From contig JAVEDP010000036.1 in NCBI GenBank assembly GCA_030841085.1, forward strand, positions 1 through 64,000: DNA of 64,000 nt, in the 5' to 3' direction. The DNA is from Pyrinomonadaceae bacterium (GTDB lineage: Bacteria; Acidobacteriota; Blastocatellia; Pyrinomonadales; Pyrinomonadaceae). Both the position numbers and the translations under genes were made by a program. The notes beneath the pieces were generated by a model, which searched no databases, was not told where the DNA came from, and was given only the letters and a program-made list of their open reading frames with translations. Position 1 is the first letter of the stretch. Each line of letters opens with the position of its first letter. Positions 23,909-32,967 of this stretch are shown here, in pieces.

Positions 23909-24982
23909 ATGGTCACAGCAAGCAACGCTGAACTTCCTCTCGTGCCGCTGGGCGCCGGCGATCTGATTGATCGCGCTGTGCGTCTTTACCGGCGGCACCT
24001 GCTCGTCTTAATTCGCATCGCCGCGCCGCCGGTTTTCATTTCCGCTTGCGGTTCCGTTCTTTGGACCATCAGCTGGCGCGGATTCTTTGCGACTCCCAGC
24101 GATCTCGCTTTCGTGATTTACGTCTTTCTGTCCATCGCTGCTATGACGCTGATAGTTGGCGGGCACATTTTCAGCTTGCTGGTGATGGGCGGCGCGTCGC
24201 GAAACCTGGTAATGCATCTGCTGTCAAACGAGCCGGTGCTGGCGCGCACGACTTACGCGGCAGTGCGCTCGCGTTTCTGGTCGCTGTTGGGCGCCAGTGT
24301 GATCATGATGTTGTGGTTTGGGCTGGCGTTTGGCGTCTCGTTCTCTGGCTGGTATTTCATCGTTATTTTTGTTTCACTGGGCGCCTTTTTTCTGGCTACC
24401 TGGGCGCCGGTGTGGATGAGCGCGATTGTCGGCGTGATTGGTTTCCTGGGGGCCTCAACGCTTGCACTGTGGCTATTTTTCTTCATGGTCGGCCGCATCG
24501 CTTACGTGCCACAGGTCATGCTGGTCGAGGGCAAACGCGTCTTTGAATCGATGGGCCGCAGTTTCACGCTCGCACGCGGAAACATTCGTCGCTTGATGGC
24601 AATGACGCTTTTCATTACGTTCGCCACTTATTCGGCGCTGATGATTCTGGTAATTCCGCTCGGCTTCTATGGCTACCTTAATGGCATCGATCCCTCGCCG
24701 TGGAACGGCAACGAGTGGCCCATCTGGTATGCGATTGGTTACAGCGTGCTCGAACCGTTGAGCTCAATCCTGCTGGCGCCGGTGTGGATGCTGGGCCTTT
24801 CGCTTTTGTATGTGGACGAGCGGGTGCGGCACGAGGGTTATGATATTGAGCTGATGGCGTCGCAGCGATTGGATGCAATGCCAAACATCAATGTGACTTC
24901 GCCTTTCGCGCCTGCAATCTCGACGTTTCCGGCGCCGTTGCCGGCGTTTGCGCCTAAAGGAAGTATGCTCGGACTGAAGTGA
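23909..24982 (+). CDS. Multi-pass membrane protein of the DUF4129/MoxR cluster
   Basis: This 357-residue protein has about six hydrophobic helices between residues 30 and 290, and a Pro/Ala-rich C-terminal tail. The stretch YVPQVMLVEGKRVFESMGRS near residue 195 resembles the membrane domain found in bacterial glycerophosphodiester phosphodiesterase-type membrane proteins. No catalytic residues can be assigned. It precedes the DUF4129, DUF4350, MoxR and DUF58 genes on the same strand, which suggests a role in the same envelope process. No strong ribosome site precedes the ATG. Confidence 0.75.
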   Translation: MVTASNAELPLVPLGAGDLIDRAVRLYRRHLLVLIRIAAPPVFISACGSVLWTISWRGFFATPSDLAFVIYVFLSIAAMTLIVGGHIFSLLVMGGASRNLVMHLLSNEPVLARTTYAAVRSRFWSLLGASVIMMLWFGLAFGVSFSGWYFIVIFVSLGAFFLATWAPVWMSAIVGVIGFLGASTLALWLFFFMVGRIAYVPQVMLVEGKRVFESMGRSFTLARGNIRRLMAMTLFITFATYSALMILVIPLGFYGYLNGIDPSPWNGNEWPIWYAIGYSVLEPLSSILLAPVWMLGLSLLYVDERVRHEGYDIELMASQRLDAMPNINVTSPFAPAISTFPAPLPAFAPKGSMLGLK

Positions 24983-25012
24983 GTGTTTAGGAACCACGCA
25001 TGCTGCCGAAAG

Positions 25013-25070
25013 CAAAAGCGGCGTCGAGCCGCCGCAGTCCAAATAAAACGGCGTCAAGCCGCCGCAGTCC
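25013..25070. repeat. GGCGTCGAGCCGCCGCAG palindromic repeat, two units
   Basis: Two direct copies of a ~31-bp unit containing GCGTCGAGCCGCCGCAGTCC or its GCGTCAAGCCGCC variant lie in front of the DUF4129 gene. The same unit occurs several times at 61340-61492. The open frame running through them at 25000 is judged non-coding. Confidence 0.65.
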
Positions 25071-25074
25071 AAAA

Positions 25075-26142
25075 ATGAAGCTGCGCCGATCAACCATCAA
25101 GAATTTCCAATGCAATTTTTTTACAGCGCTGTTCCTTGGCGCCATGGTGCTGCTGTTTACGCCGACGGCCCAAGCAACACCCGTCAGCGAATATCAGAAA
25201 CATATTAGCCAGGCCATCACCGCACTTGATAGTTTGGCGCAAATAGCGAACGAGAACGAAACCATACCCGCATTTGAAACGCGAACTGCGGAGACTATTG
25301 CGTCTGTGCGACAACTGCTGCCGGCAAGTGAAACAGTTGAGTTAGGCCAACAAGCCTTCACAGTCGATAACTCGTGGCTGCAATCGGAGCTGGAAAAATT
25401 CAAAGCTGCATCAGCAACCGAGCGGCCAGAACTGCGTAGTCAGATGATTGAGCGGCTGCAGGCAATCAGGGAACGCATCAACGAGGTTGAGTCGACCGCG
25501 CCGGAGAACCGTGACAAGGACCAGAAAACGAAGAAGCTGGCGGAGATTTTGCAGCGACCTGAGTATGCACCAAAAGTGAAACAGGAAAGCGCTATCGGTC
25601 GTTTGTGGCGGCAGTTTTGGAAATGGCTTCAGAGTCTAATTCCCAAGCCTAAGCCGATCGCGCCGGGCATTGCCGGAATTTTCAGCAAGATTGCGCAGGT
25701 CTTTGTCCTCGTTCTTGCCCTGGCCGTTTTAGTTTTTGTCGCCAAATTATTTTTGCCGCGCCTGCTTCACAATCGGCGCGCGAAACGAAAAGTAAAAGAA
25801 GCAGCCAGGATTGTTTTGGGCGAACGCCTCGAGGCAGATCAATCGGCCACCGATCTGTTGTCGGAAGCAGAAGCTTTGGCGCGCGCCGGCGATCTACGCG
25901 CCGCCATACGCAAGGCCTATATTGCCTTGTTGCTCGAGTTAGGCGAACGCAAAATCATCACGCTGGAACAGCATAAGACGAACCGCGATTATCTGCGCGC
26001 GGTACGCAGCGTCGAGCGGCTTTATCCAAACGTAAAACAGTTGACTGACAGCTTCGAGTTGCATTGGTACGGGCTGGCAAGGGCCACGGAAACTGACTGG
26101 CAAACTTTTCGTTCCGGTTATAAACAGGCGCTCTCCGCCTGA
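25075..26142 (+). CDS. DUF4129 domain-containing membrane protein
   Basis: From the ATG at 25075 the protein has 355 residues: an N-terminal signal or anchor (FFTALFLGAMVLLFTP), a charged helical stretch, one membrane helix (about 213-232, VFVLVLALAVLVFVAKLFL), and a C-terminal DUF4129 domain (~255-350) with IRKAYIALLLELGE, TNRDYLRAV and ELHWYGLARA. DUF4129 proteins occur with MoxR, DUF58 and DUF4350 proteins and are thought to act at the cell envelope. An upstream ATG at 25000 is rejected because it would translate the palindromic repeat at 25013-25070. The next gene follows within 2-11 nt. Confidence 0.82.
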   Translation: MKLRRSTIKNFQCNFFTALFLGAMVLLFTPTAQATPVSEYQKHISQAITALDSLAQIANENETIPAFETRTAETIASVRQLLPASETVELGQQAFTVDNSWLQSELEKFKAASATERPELRSQMIERLQAIRERINEVESTAPENRDKDQKTKKLAEILQRPEYAPKVKQESAIGRLWRQFWKWLQSLIPKPKPIAPGIAGIFSKIAQVFVLVLALAVLVFVAKLFLPRLLHNRRAKRKVKEAARIVLGERLEADQSATDLLSEAEALARAGDLRAAIRKAYIALLLELGERKIITLEQHKTNRDYLRAVRSVERLYPNVKQLTDSFELHWYGLARATETDWQTFRSGYKQALSA

Positions 26143-26152
26143 TGTGATTCAG

Positions 26153-27538
26153 ATGCGACAACGTCTTCTAATCATTCTGATGTTTGTGCTCGCGGTCGTA
26201 GTTTTGATTGCGATCAATTCTTTCGCTTACGTTCAGAAAGAAGACAGGCAAGAGTCCGAAACAGCGCCGAACCGTTCATCCTACAATGCGGGCGCCACCG
26301 GCATGCGCGCGTTTTACGATCTGCTGAGCGAGTCGGGCTACAAAGTCACGCGCTGGCGCGAGCCGTCCACTAAACTGCTTGGCTCCAGCGGCGAAAAGGT
26401 TGGTACCTTCATCATCGTTGGCCGGCCCGCGCTTTCAATCGATGAAGACGAAGCGAAGGGGTTGTTGCTCTGGGTGGAGCACGGCGGACGTTTGGTATTG
26501 ATCGATCGGCGTCCTAATGAATCACTGTTGCCGCGTTCCGGCAATTGGGAGATAACGACCGAATTCATCGGCTATCCGAATTTCAATATCGATCCGGCAG
26601 ACCAGCAACAGATGACGCAGGACGTTAAGGCGGCCCGGCCCACGCAACCGACGCCGTTGACGCGCGGCATCGAAGCGGTGATGCCGTCGCGATTCTATTC
26701 GGAAATCAAGTTTTCTCGCGTTACCAAAACCGGCGCTAAAGTTGCGAAAAATGCCAACGTGTTTGGTGGCAGCGATGACGAACAATCGTCGTCTAGTTCT
26801 CCCGGGTCCAAATCTGAGCCAGGCGATTCAACGCCGCCGGCGCCGGTGGTCCATTTGAGTGTTGGCGACAAGAACGTCTTGCTGGACTACCCGCATGGCC
26901 GCGGCCGCATTGTCATCCTGAGCGATCCGTTCATTGTGGCAAACGGCGGTATCAATCTTCAGGACAACTTGCAGTTGGGGATAAATGTGGTCACAACCAA
27001 CAATGGGCTGATCGCGTTCGACGAATTTCATCAGGGCCGGGGCAACACGCACAATGCTTTCGTAAACTACTTTTCCGGGACACCGATTTTGGCGATTGGC
27101 GGCCAGCTAGCGTTGCTGCTCATTTTGATTTTGTGGACGCGCGGGCGCAGGTTTGCCCGGTCGTTGCCGTTGGCACGCGTCGATCGCCGGTCGACGCTCG
27201 AGTTTGTCGCTTCAATGGCTGAATTGCAGGAACGCGCGCGGGCGTTCGACCTGGCAATTGAAAATATTTATGGACGCACGCGCCGAGTGCTGGCGCGTTA
27301 CGCGGGCGTTGATTACAACACGCCACGCGCGGAGATTGCGGCGCGGGTGGCGGCGCGCTCTTCGCTCGAGGCACACTCGCTGGAAACATTGATGCGGCAA
27401 TCCGAGGATGCAATCAACGGCGCGCCCATCACTGAACGGCAATCAATTCAACTCGTAAAGCGGCTGCGTGAAGTCGAGAACGCCCTGGGCCTGCGCATAC
27501 GTTCGCGGCAAGCGAAACAAACGGCGCAAAATATCTAA
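26153..27538 (+). CDS. DUF4350 domain-containing membrane protein
   Basis: This protein (~461 residues from ATG 26153; a GTG at 26144 is possible) begins with a membrane helix ([20 protein letters not shown]). DUF4350 follows (~35-120: [39 protein letters not shown]). A Ser-rich insert lies near residue 210, then [19 protein letters not shown], a second helix (~310-325) and a cytoplasmic tail. It is translationally linked to the DUF4129 gene, whose stop lies at 26140. The family is structurally related to class I glutamine amidotransferase-like folds; no enzyme activity can be claimed. Confidence 0.8.
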   Translation: MRQRLLIILMFVLAVVVLIAINSFAYVQKEDRQESETAPNRSSYNAGATGMRAFYDLLSESGYKVTRWREPSTKLLGSSGEKVGTFIIVGRPALSIDEDEAKGLLLWVEHGGRLVLIDRRPNESLLPRSGNWEITTEFIGYPNFNIDPADQQQMTQDVKAARPTQPTPLTRGIEAVMPSRFYSEIKFSRVTKTGAKVAKNANVFGGSDDEQSSSSSPGSKSEPGDSTPPAPVVHLSVGDKNVLLDYPHGRGRIVILSDPFIVANGGINLQDNLQLGINVVTTNNGLIAFDEFHQGRGNTHNAFVNYFSGTPILAIGGQLALLLILILWTRGRRFARSLPLARVDRRSTLEFVASMAELQERARAFDLAIENIYGRTRRVLARYAGVDYNTPRAEIAARVAARSSLEAHSLETLMRQSEDAINGAPITERQSIQLVKRLREVENALGLRIRSRQAKQTAQNI

Positions 27539-27544
27539 TGGAAA

Positions 27545-27690
27545 ACGGTCTTTGGACTTTGGACTTTGGTCTTTGTGTTTTGAGCCTCGCATGTTGACTC
27601 TGTGGTGGCGCTCTGAGATTAATACTGTTTTCCAAAGACAAAGACCAAAGACCAAAGACCAAAGACCAAAGACCAAAGACCAAGTTCTGA
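27545..27690. repeat. Heptamer tandem repeat with matching complement (hairpin-forming)
   Basis: About six copies of CCAAAGA run from ~27641 to 27682, and a complementary tract (TTTGGACTTTGGACTTTGG) lies at 27551-27569. The two could pair over ~60-70 nt. The repeats lie directly upstream of the MoxR start and keep an open frame with it, which makes the annotated start easy to misplace. Confidence 0.75.
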
Positions 27691-27740
27691 TTTCAAATTC
27701 CAGATTCCAAATTCCAGAATTCAACTTTCAGATCAAAAAA

Positions 27741-28694
27741 ATGATTGATTACGTCTCCTCCACTGTCGAACACATCAGGCGCGAGCTGGGCAAAATCATC
27801 GTGGGCCAGGATGAGCCTATCGAACAGATTCTGGTGGCATTGCTCGCCGAGGGCCATGCGCTGATCGAAGGCGTGCCCGGTACCGCAAAAACGCTGACCG
27901 TCAAGACGCTTTCGCGCATCGTTAATGCAAACTTCGGGCGCATTCAATTCACGCCGGACCTGATGCCGTCCGACATTACCGGTACGAATGTTTTCAACGT
28001 TGCGACCTCGGCTTTCAACTTGCGGCCTGGGCCAATCTTCACCGATATCCTGCTTGCTGACGAAATTAATCGGACGCCACCGAAGACGCAGGCAGCGTTG
28101 CTCGAAGCGATGGAAGAGCGGCAAGTGACGATTGATGGTGAACTGCATCGCCTGTCGCCAATCTTCACCGTGCTGGCAACTGAGAACCCGATTGAGTACG
28201 AGGGCACGTATCCGCTGCCTGAAGCGCAGCTCGATCGGTTCATGTTGAAAATTTTGCTGGACTACCCCGAGGAAGCGCAGGAGCGGCAGGTAGTCGCAAA
28301 CTGGGATGCGGGTTTCAATTCGCGCCGGCTGTCTGACGTTGACATTCAACCGCTCACCGACGCAGACGCGATCGCTCGTTGCCGGCATGAAGTTGCGACT
28401 GCGCGCATGGAACCGGGCGTGCAACATTACGCTGTCGACCTCGTGCGGCGCACGCGCGCGCATCCATTCATCCACTATGGCGCCAGTCCGCGCGCTTCCG
28501 TTGCATTGTTGTTGTGTTCGAAAGCGCTGGCTGCGATTCGCGGTCGCGACTTTGCCACTCCTGACGACGTGCGCGATGTTGCGCGTCCAGTGCTGCGGCA
28601 TCGTTTGAGTTTGCGCGCTGAAGCGGAACTCGATGGCGCAACGCCCGATGCTGTGATCACCGATATTCTTAAGAGCGCGGAAGTCCCGCGATAG
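27741..28694 (+). CDS. MoxR-family AAA+ ATPase
   Basis: From the ATG at 27741 the protein has 317 residues. It shows Walker A GVPGTAKT (44-51), Walker [19 protein letters not shown] (~107-124), sensor 1 [20 protein letters not shown] and the C-terminal lid. MoxR ATPases act as chaperones that load cofactors or remodel proteins, usually with von Willebrand-type or DUF58 partners; the DUF58 gene follows here. The in-frame extension to 27468 is rejected because it consists of the CCAAAGA repeat region and sequence overlapping the DUF4350 gene. Regulation is not visible. Confidence 0.93.
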   Translation: MIDYVSSTVEHIRRELGKIIVGQDEPIEQILVALLAEGHALIEGVPGTAKTLTVKTLSRIVNANFGRIQFTPDLMPSDITGTNVFNVATSAFNLRPGPIFTDILLADEINRTPPKTQAALLEAMEERQVTIDGELHRLSPIFTVLATENPIEYEGTYPLPEAQLDRFMLKILLDYPEEAQERQVVANWDAGFNSRRLSDVDIQPLTDADAIARCRHEVATARMEPGVQHYAVDLVRRTRAHPFIHYGASPRASVALLLCSKALAAIRGRDFATPDDVRDVARPVLRHRLSLRAEAELDGATPDAVITDILKSAEVPR

Positions 28695-28718
28695 ATCGGA
28701 TCAATGAGAAAGAGAAGA

Positions 28719-28850
28719 GCGGGGGCAAGCCCACCTTCCTGACCTGATACATTTTCCGCGGTGCTCATTGCACTAACCTCGAATGCCGTCCAACCTTGCC
28801 TTGCGGTCAGTTGATTAAGTTGCAGGTCGGGAAGGTGGGCTTGCCCCCGC
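28719..28850. repeat. Inverted pair of GCGGGGGCAAGCCCACC repeat
   Basis: The left arm (28719-28746, GCGGGGGCAAGCCCACC then TTCCTGACCTG) and the right arm (28823-28850) are reverse complements with one mismatch. The family is shared with copies near 18, 168, 41650 and 63275. It sits between the MoxR and DUF58 genes. Confidence 0.8.
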
Positions 28851-28875
28851 GCTTTTTTTAACTATCCAAAATCTT

Positions 28876-30195
28876 ATGGGGTTTGTTTTTAGCAAACTGT
28901 TTTACCTTCTTATCGCGGCCGGCTTTGTTGTGCTCTCGCTCTCGTGGGGGCGGCCCTGGCTGCGCTGGGCGGCGCTCGCTTACGACGTTGCCCTGATAAT
29001 TCTCGCCATCGTTGACGCCCGCCGCAGTCAGCTTCCAAACGAAGTTCAAATCACACGTACGTTCAGTGGCCGCTTTGCAGTGGGCGCCGAAACCGAAGTC
29101 AGTGTGAACATTGGCAACGCGCAGCCGCACGCGATTACGCTCATTATCAAAGACGAGTATCCGCCGCAGATGAAGTTGTCGGGCCTGCGCGAAGCAAAAA
29201 TTCGCATTGACGCGCGCACCTCGGCGGCTCTGGTGTATGGAGTAACACCTTCGCGGCGCGGCCAGTTTGAGTTTGGCCGCATCGCGGTGCGCTTTCTTTC
29301 GCGCTTGAATCTTGTCTGGTGCCAAACAAACGTGGGCGAGCCGACGACGGTGAAGGTTTATCCAAACATGCGACGGGCGCGCGAAGCGGAATTGAAAGCA
29401 CTCGGCGCGCGTTCGTTAGTCGCAACTCATCGCAAGACTTCCTGGCGCGGCGAAGGTCGCGAGTTCGAGTCGCTGCGTGATTACGTTCGTGGCGATGAGC
29501 TGAGGCACATTTCATGGACCGCGACGGCGAGACGGGGAAAGTTAACTACCAGGCAGTACCAAATCGAACGCGACCAGACGATTCTGATCGCTATCGATGG
29601 GGGGCGTTTGATGACGGCGCGCATCGAGCAGGAAACGAAACTTGATTCGGCGGTGCATGCGGCGCTGGCCTTGATGTCGGCCGCGGCGCGCGCCGGCGAT
29701 AATGCCGGGTTGCTTGTTTTTGGGCGCAAAATCAAGAGTTTTCTGCCGCCCAGCCGCGGCCGCGAACACATGGATGCCGCGCTGGAATCGCTTTATGCGG
29801 TCGAGCCGGAAATGATTGAGCCTTCGTATTCGCGCGCGTTCGAGTTCATTGCCGCGAACAGTAAACGGCGTTCGCTGGTTGTGCTGTTGACGGATCTTGT
29901 TGATGAAGAAGGCTCGAAAGAATTGTTGGCTGCGCTGAAATTATTGCGGCCGCGGCATCTGCCGCTGGTCGTTACCATTGCCGATCGCGATCTTAGATCC
30001 GTGGTGAGCGCAGTGCCGTCGACTGTGAATGATCTGTTTACGCAATCAGTGGCGGAAGAAATTATGTACCTGCGAGAAGCGGCCCTGCGGCGAGTTGAAT
30101 CGCAAGGCGGTTTGGCCTTGGATGTTACTGCAGCGGCCCTGGCGCCCGCGTTGTTGGAAAAATATTTGCAGGTTAAAGAAAGAGGACTGCTTTAA
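28876..30195 (+). CDS. DUF58 domain-containing protein
   Basis: This 439-residue protein has two N-terminal membrane helices (~5-50), a beta-rich segment, then the DUF58 signature at ~195-225 (GREFESLRDYVRGDELRHI, WTATARRGKLTTRQYQ) and a von Willebrand A-like fold with LIAIDGGRLM and LVVLLTDLVDE. It works with MoxR ATPases, probably in the envelope. The ATG at 28876 has no strong ribosome site but matches the first membrane helix. It ends the cluster that begins at 23909. Confidence 0.9.
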   Translation: MGFVFSKLFYLLIAAGFVVLSLSWGRPWLRWAALAYDVALIILAIVDARRSQLPNEVQITRTFSGRFAVGAETEVSVNIGNAQPHAITLIIKDEYPPQMKLSGLREAKIRIDARTSAALVYGVTPSRRGQFEFGRIAVRFLSRLNLVWCQTNVGEPTTVKVYPNMRRAREAELKALGARSLVATHRKTSWRGEGREFESLRDYVRGDELRHISWTATARRGKLTTRQYQIERDQTILIAIDGGRLMTARIEQETKLDSAVHAALALMSAAARAGDNAGLLVFGRKIKSFLPPSRGREHMDAALESLYAVEPEMIEPSYSRAFEFIAANSKRRSLVVLLTDLVDEEGSKELLAALKLLRPRHLPLVVTIADRDLRSVVSAVPSTVNDLFTQSVAEEIMYLREAALRRVESQGGLALDVTAAALAPALLEKYLQVKERGLL

Positions 30196-30203
30196 GAGAT
30201 TTC

Positions 30204-30306
30204 GCCGCGGATTAACGCGGAGAGACGCGGATAAGAATGGGTCCTGCTTAAGAACAAACAAAAAGGCTTTTCCTCTGATCCGCGTCCGTCCGCGTTAATC
30301 CGCGGC
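30204..30306. repeat. Inverted repeat GCCGCGGATTAACGCGG
   Basis: The 17-bp arms at 30204-30220 and 30290-30306 are perfect reverse complements. The element fills the gap between the convergent DUF58 and AmrS genes and may serve as a two-way terminator. Confidence 0.75.
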
Positions 30307-30315
30307 TAATTATTC

Positions 30316-31389
30316 TTAAATCCAAATTCCCGGGATACTCGTCGCGCACGATGGACATTTGCCTTCCGGCGTGACGCGCATATTCTTAATCAAATAGCCG
30401 TAACGCTCGACCAGCAATTCATCACACGCCGGACAATAAGTGTTTTCCCAGCGCCCAACTCTTCCCGGCAGATTTCCCGCGTAGATGTAACGCAGTCCAG
30501 CCTCGCGTCCAATCTCGCAGGCTCGGATCAATTGCTCGGCAGTCGTGTTAGCGTTCTCAGTCATGTGGTAGTCCTGATGAAACGCTGTCACATGCCAGGG
30601 AATGTCCGGCGAGACTGAAGCAATGAAATCTGCCGCGCGCGTCAACTCATCTTCTGAATCATTGAAGCCGGGAATTATCAGCGTAACAATCTCTTCCCAA
30701 AAACCACGTTCATGGACCATCTGCACCGTCTCGAGAATATTGTCGACCACGCCGCCTAACTGGCGATAGTTCTTATCGTTCATCGACTTCAAATCGATCT
30801 TGTAGCAATCGGTCCACGGCCGTAGGTAGTCGAGCACCTGCGGCGTGGCGTTGCCATTTGAAATGAATGCGGTGCGAAAACCTTCGGGCCGCGCCTTTTT
30901 GAAAACATCGACCGCCCACTCAGCGGTAATCAGCGGTTCGTTGTAACTGCTGCCGACCATTGAAGCGCCATACGCCTTAGCCATCGCAACCAGACGTTCT
31001 GGCGTGACCAGTTGCGGTGACGTGCCGGCCGAGTCGTCGCGCAGCGCCTGCGAAGTCAGCCAGTTCTGGCAATAGCCGCAATGCAGATCGCAACCCAGCA
31101 TGCCGAAAGTTAAAGTGTCGGAGCCAGGCAGCGCATGGAAAAACGGTTTCTTCTCGGTCGGATCGCAGGCGAGTGCGGCGACATAGTTTGTAGGCACGCG
31201 CAAGTGTCCACCTTCATTAAAGCGAACTTTACAGATGCCACGCTTGCCTTCTTTAATCAGACAGCGATGCCCGCAGGCGAAACACTTCAACGCGCGATCT
31301 TCGAGATGTTCGGTCAATTCCGACGCGCCTTCGGTGGTCAGTGAATCTAATACTTCAGCGAGTGGCGCAGATTTCGTACCTATAGGCAT
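30316..31389 (-). CDS. amrS: AmmeMemoRadiSam system radical SAM enzyme
   Basis: The 357-residue protein has an N-terminal cysteine-rich segment (CFACGHRC, then GICKVR) and the radical-SAM triad C100-x3-C104-x2-C107 (CDLHCGYC), followed by the SAM barrel with NGNATPQVLDYL and WHVTAFHQDY. This organisation is that of AmrS/PflA-like enzymes of the AmmeMemoRadiSam group, whose other members (AmmeMemo-type AmrA and AmrB) are not in the window. It was long annotated as pyruvate formate-lyase activating enzyme, but the exact substrate here is unknown. Confidence 0.88.
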   Translation of the reverse strand: MPIGTKSAPLAEVLDSLTTEGASELTEHLEDRALKCFACGHRCLIKEGKRGICKVRFNEGGHLRVPTNYVAALACDPTEKKPFFHALPGSDTLTFGMLGCDLHCGYCQNWLTSQALRDDSAGTSPQLVTPERLVAMAKAYGASMVGSSYNEPLITAEWAVDVFKKARPEGFRTAFISNGNATPQVLDYLRPWTDCYKIDLKSMNDKNYRQLGGVVDNILETVQMVHERGFWEEIVTLIIPGFNDSEDELTRAADFIASVSPDIPWHVTAFHQDYHMTENANTTAEQLIRACEIGREAGLRYIYAGNLPGRVGRWENTYCPACDELLVERYGYLIKNMRVTPEGKCPSCATSIPGIWI

Positions 31390-31471
31390 AACAAAAATAG
31401 GCTCAATGGCAGTTTTGGAACATGAGAATTATACTGCGTAAGATGAATGTAGTCAGTTATCGGTTGTCAGT

Positions 31472-31527
31472 GGCACGGACTTTAGTCTGTGCCTTGCTAT
31501 CCCACACAGACTAAAAGTCTGTGCTAC
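31472..31527. repeat. Hairpin repeat, GGACTTTAGTCTGTG family, copy 1
   Basis: GGCACGGACTTTAGTCTGTG is followed, in inverted form, by CACAGACTAAAAGTCTGTG. A similar element lies at 63208-63266. It touches the 5' end of the MBL-fold gene. Confidence 0.7.
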
Positions 31528-31529
31528 TT

Positions 31530-32219
31530 ATGATTATCGAAGAAATAACAGTCACAGCATTTCAACAGCACACCCGCATTGTCGGCTGCGAAAGAACGAA
31601 ACGAGCAATCTGCATAGATCCGGGCGATGACTCTGAAGAAATTGTGGCCGCAATAGATAAACACGGGTTTGAGCTGCAGGCGATTGCGGTCACGCACGCG
31701 CACCTCGATCACATCGGCGGGGTATCGGCCTTGAAGAAACTGAAGCCCGCGGCCAACATCATGATTCATCAAGCGGACGAGTTTATTTATGACGCGCTGC
31801 CGACGCAGGCTGCCTGGATCGGCGTGCCGCAGTCTCAGTGGGCTGCTTTGGGGTTCGATTACGAAAAGCCTCCGAAAGCTGATGGCTATTGGGAAGATGG
31901 CCAGACTTACAAAGTTGGAGCGCTTGAGTTTCAGATTATTCATTGTCCCGGTCACACGCCGGGCCACGTAGTCTTGTTCGAACCAAACGAACGCAAAGTT
32001 TTCGTCGGCGATGTGCTGTTTGCCGGCTCGGTTGGCAGGACTGATTTGCCCGGCGGCTCTACCGAACAACTGCTGGATTCGATTAATAACAAACTACTGC
32101 CGCTTGGCGATGACGTGGAAGTCTATTCCGGGCATGGACCAGTGACCACGATTGGTCACGAGCGAAAGACGAATCCGTTTCTCACCGGCGTCTACAAGCT
32201 GGGGGCGGGAAGGTTTTAA
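31530..32219 (+). CDS. MBL-fold metallo-hydrolase (glyoxalase II-like)
   Basis: From the ATG at 31530 the protein has 229 residues with the full metallo-beta-lactamase set: THAHLDH (His56, His58, Asp60, His61), PGHTPGH near 140, FVGDVLF with the bridging Asp near 160, and SGHGP near 205. The length and PGHTPGH/GSVGRTDLPGG motifs are those of small hydroxyacylglutathione hydrolase-like enzymes (GloB/YcbL type). It might hydrolyse lactoylglutathione-type thioesters, but the C-terminal substrate helices of classical glyoxalase II are absent. The GTG at 31521 is the alternative start. Confidence 0.88.
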   Translation: MIIEEITVTAFQQHTRIVGCERTKRAICIDPGDDSEEIVAAIDKHGFELQAIAVTHAHLDHIGGVSALKKLKPAANIMIHQADEFIYDALPTQAAWIGVPQSQWAALGFDYEKPPKADGYWEDGQTYKVGALEFQIIHCPGHTPGHVVLFEPNERKVFVGDVLFAGSVGRTDLPGGSTEQLLDSINNKLLPLGDDVEVYSGHGPVTTIGHERKTNPFLTGVYKLGAGRF

Positions 32220-32233
32220 AGGAATATTTCCAC

Positions 32234-32434
32234 AGTCCGCGGTTAGCGGACGACTGACAATAGCCCAGCAGTTCACTGCTGGGATGAAGGTTGGAGGAAA
32301 TTCAGTCCGTGAAGCGGACGATTGAGCGGAGACGCTGCAATTTCAGTCGTCCGCTTCACGGACTCTGTTGCGAGCCCCTATTTTCCCAGCGATAAATCGC
32401 TGGGCTATTGTCAACCGTCCGCTAAACGCGGACT
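32234..32434. repeat. Large nested inverted repeat
   Basis: AGTCCGCGGTTAGCGGACG and TAGCCCAGCAGTT on the left pair with TCGCTGGGCTA and CGTCCGCTAAACGCGGACT on the right. An inner pair, AGTCCGTGAAGCGGACGA and TCGTCCGCTTCACGGACT, completes the structure. The ~200-bp region could fold into a long cruciform. No gene is seen from 32220 to 32504. Confidence 0.75.
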
Positions 32435-32504
32435 GGAGATCACTTGTTGTGCGAAGCTTCTTGTATCTGTGAAATCTGCGTAATCTGCGGATGAATTGTT
32501 TGAG

Positions 32505-32720
32505 TTATTTCGCGGTTGGTCCACGCAGGCGGCTGGCTTTCAACTCTTCCCACTTATCTTTCAGTTCATCCTTAAGCTGGCTTGGCAACGATTCCACCGG
32601 AACATTATTTTGCGCGCAGAAGTGACGCCAGAGGACGAAGCGCAGATCAAATTGTCCGGTTTCCTCGGAAATCGTGTTATCGACGGGGGGTGGTTGTTTC
32701 GAGGTTTTTCCCTTGTTCAT
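32505..32720 (-). CDS. Small hypothetical protein
   Basis: This 71-residue soluble protein is Lys/Glu-rich (SQLKDELKDKWEELK). It is not recognised. It has no shadowing gene on the other strand and no ribosome site better than weak purine runs. It is kept because it is the only frame of any length in an otherwise long gap. Confidence 0.4.
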   Translation of the reverse strand: MNKGKTSKQPPPVDNTISEETGQFDLRFVLWRHFCAQNNVPVESLPSQLKDELKDKWEELKASRLRGPTAK

Positions 32721-32799
32721 GTTTCAGCTCTAGCGATTGAATTTTTTAGAGTTTAGCAGGAGAGGGCGCTGCGAACCAATTGCACCAAAATAACTCTGT

Positions 32800-32892
32800 G
32801 CCACCTTTGTGTTCTCTGTGTCTCTGTGGTGGATCATTAATGGTGGCTCACCACAAAGTCGCAGAGAACACAAAGGACGCACAGAGATTAGT
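32800..32892. repeat. Inverted repeat with TTTGTGTTCTCTGTG arms
   Basis: CTTTGTGTTCTCTGTGTC (from ~32803) pairs with GCAGAGAACACAAAGGACG (from ~32862), and an inner GTGGTGGATC / GGTGGCTCACCAC also pairs. It lies downstream of the aldolase gene. Confidence 0.6.
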
Positions 32893-32907
32893 TCAAAGAA
32901 GGACCAT

Positions 32908-32944
32908 AATAAAAATAAAAGACGGACTCAAAGGGCCCGTCTTT
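32908..32944 (-). terminator. Rho-independent terminator of the aldolase gene
   Basis: On the minus strand AAAGACGG pairs with CCGTCTTT around an 11-nt loop and is followed by a T-rich tract (TTATTTTTATTAT). It begins 24 nt beyond the aldolase stop. Confidence 0.75.
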
Positions 32945-32967
32945 CATCAAGGCGTTCGCTTTCGCAA

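Noticed and set aside
25000-25074. N-terminal extension of the DUF4129 protein
   Set aside because: It is built from two copies of an intergenic palindromic repeat; the signal peptide follows the ATG at 25075.
27468-27740. N-terminal extension of the MoxR protein
   Set aside because: It overlaps the end of the DUF4350 gene and translates the CCAAAGA tandem repeat; the AAA+ domain starts normally at 27741.
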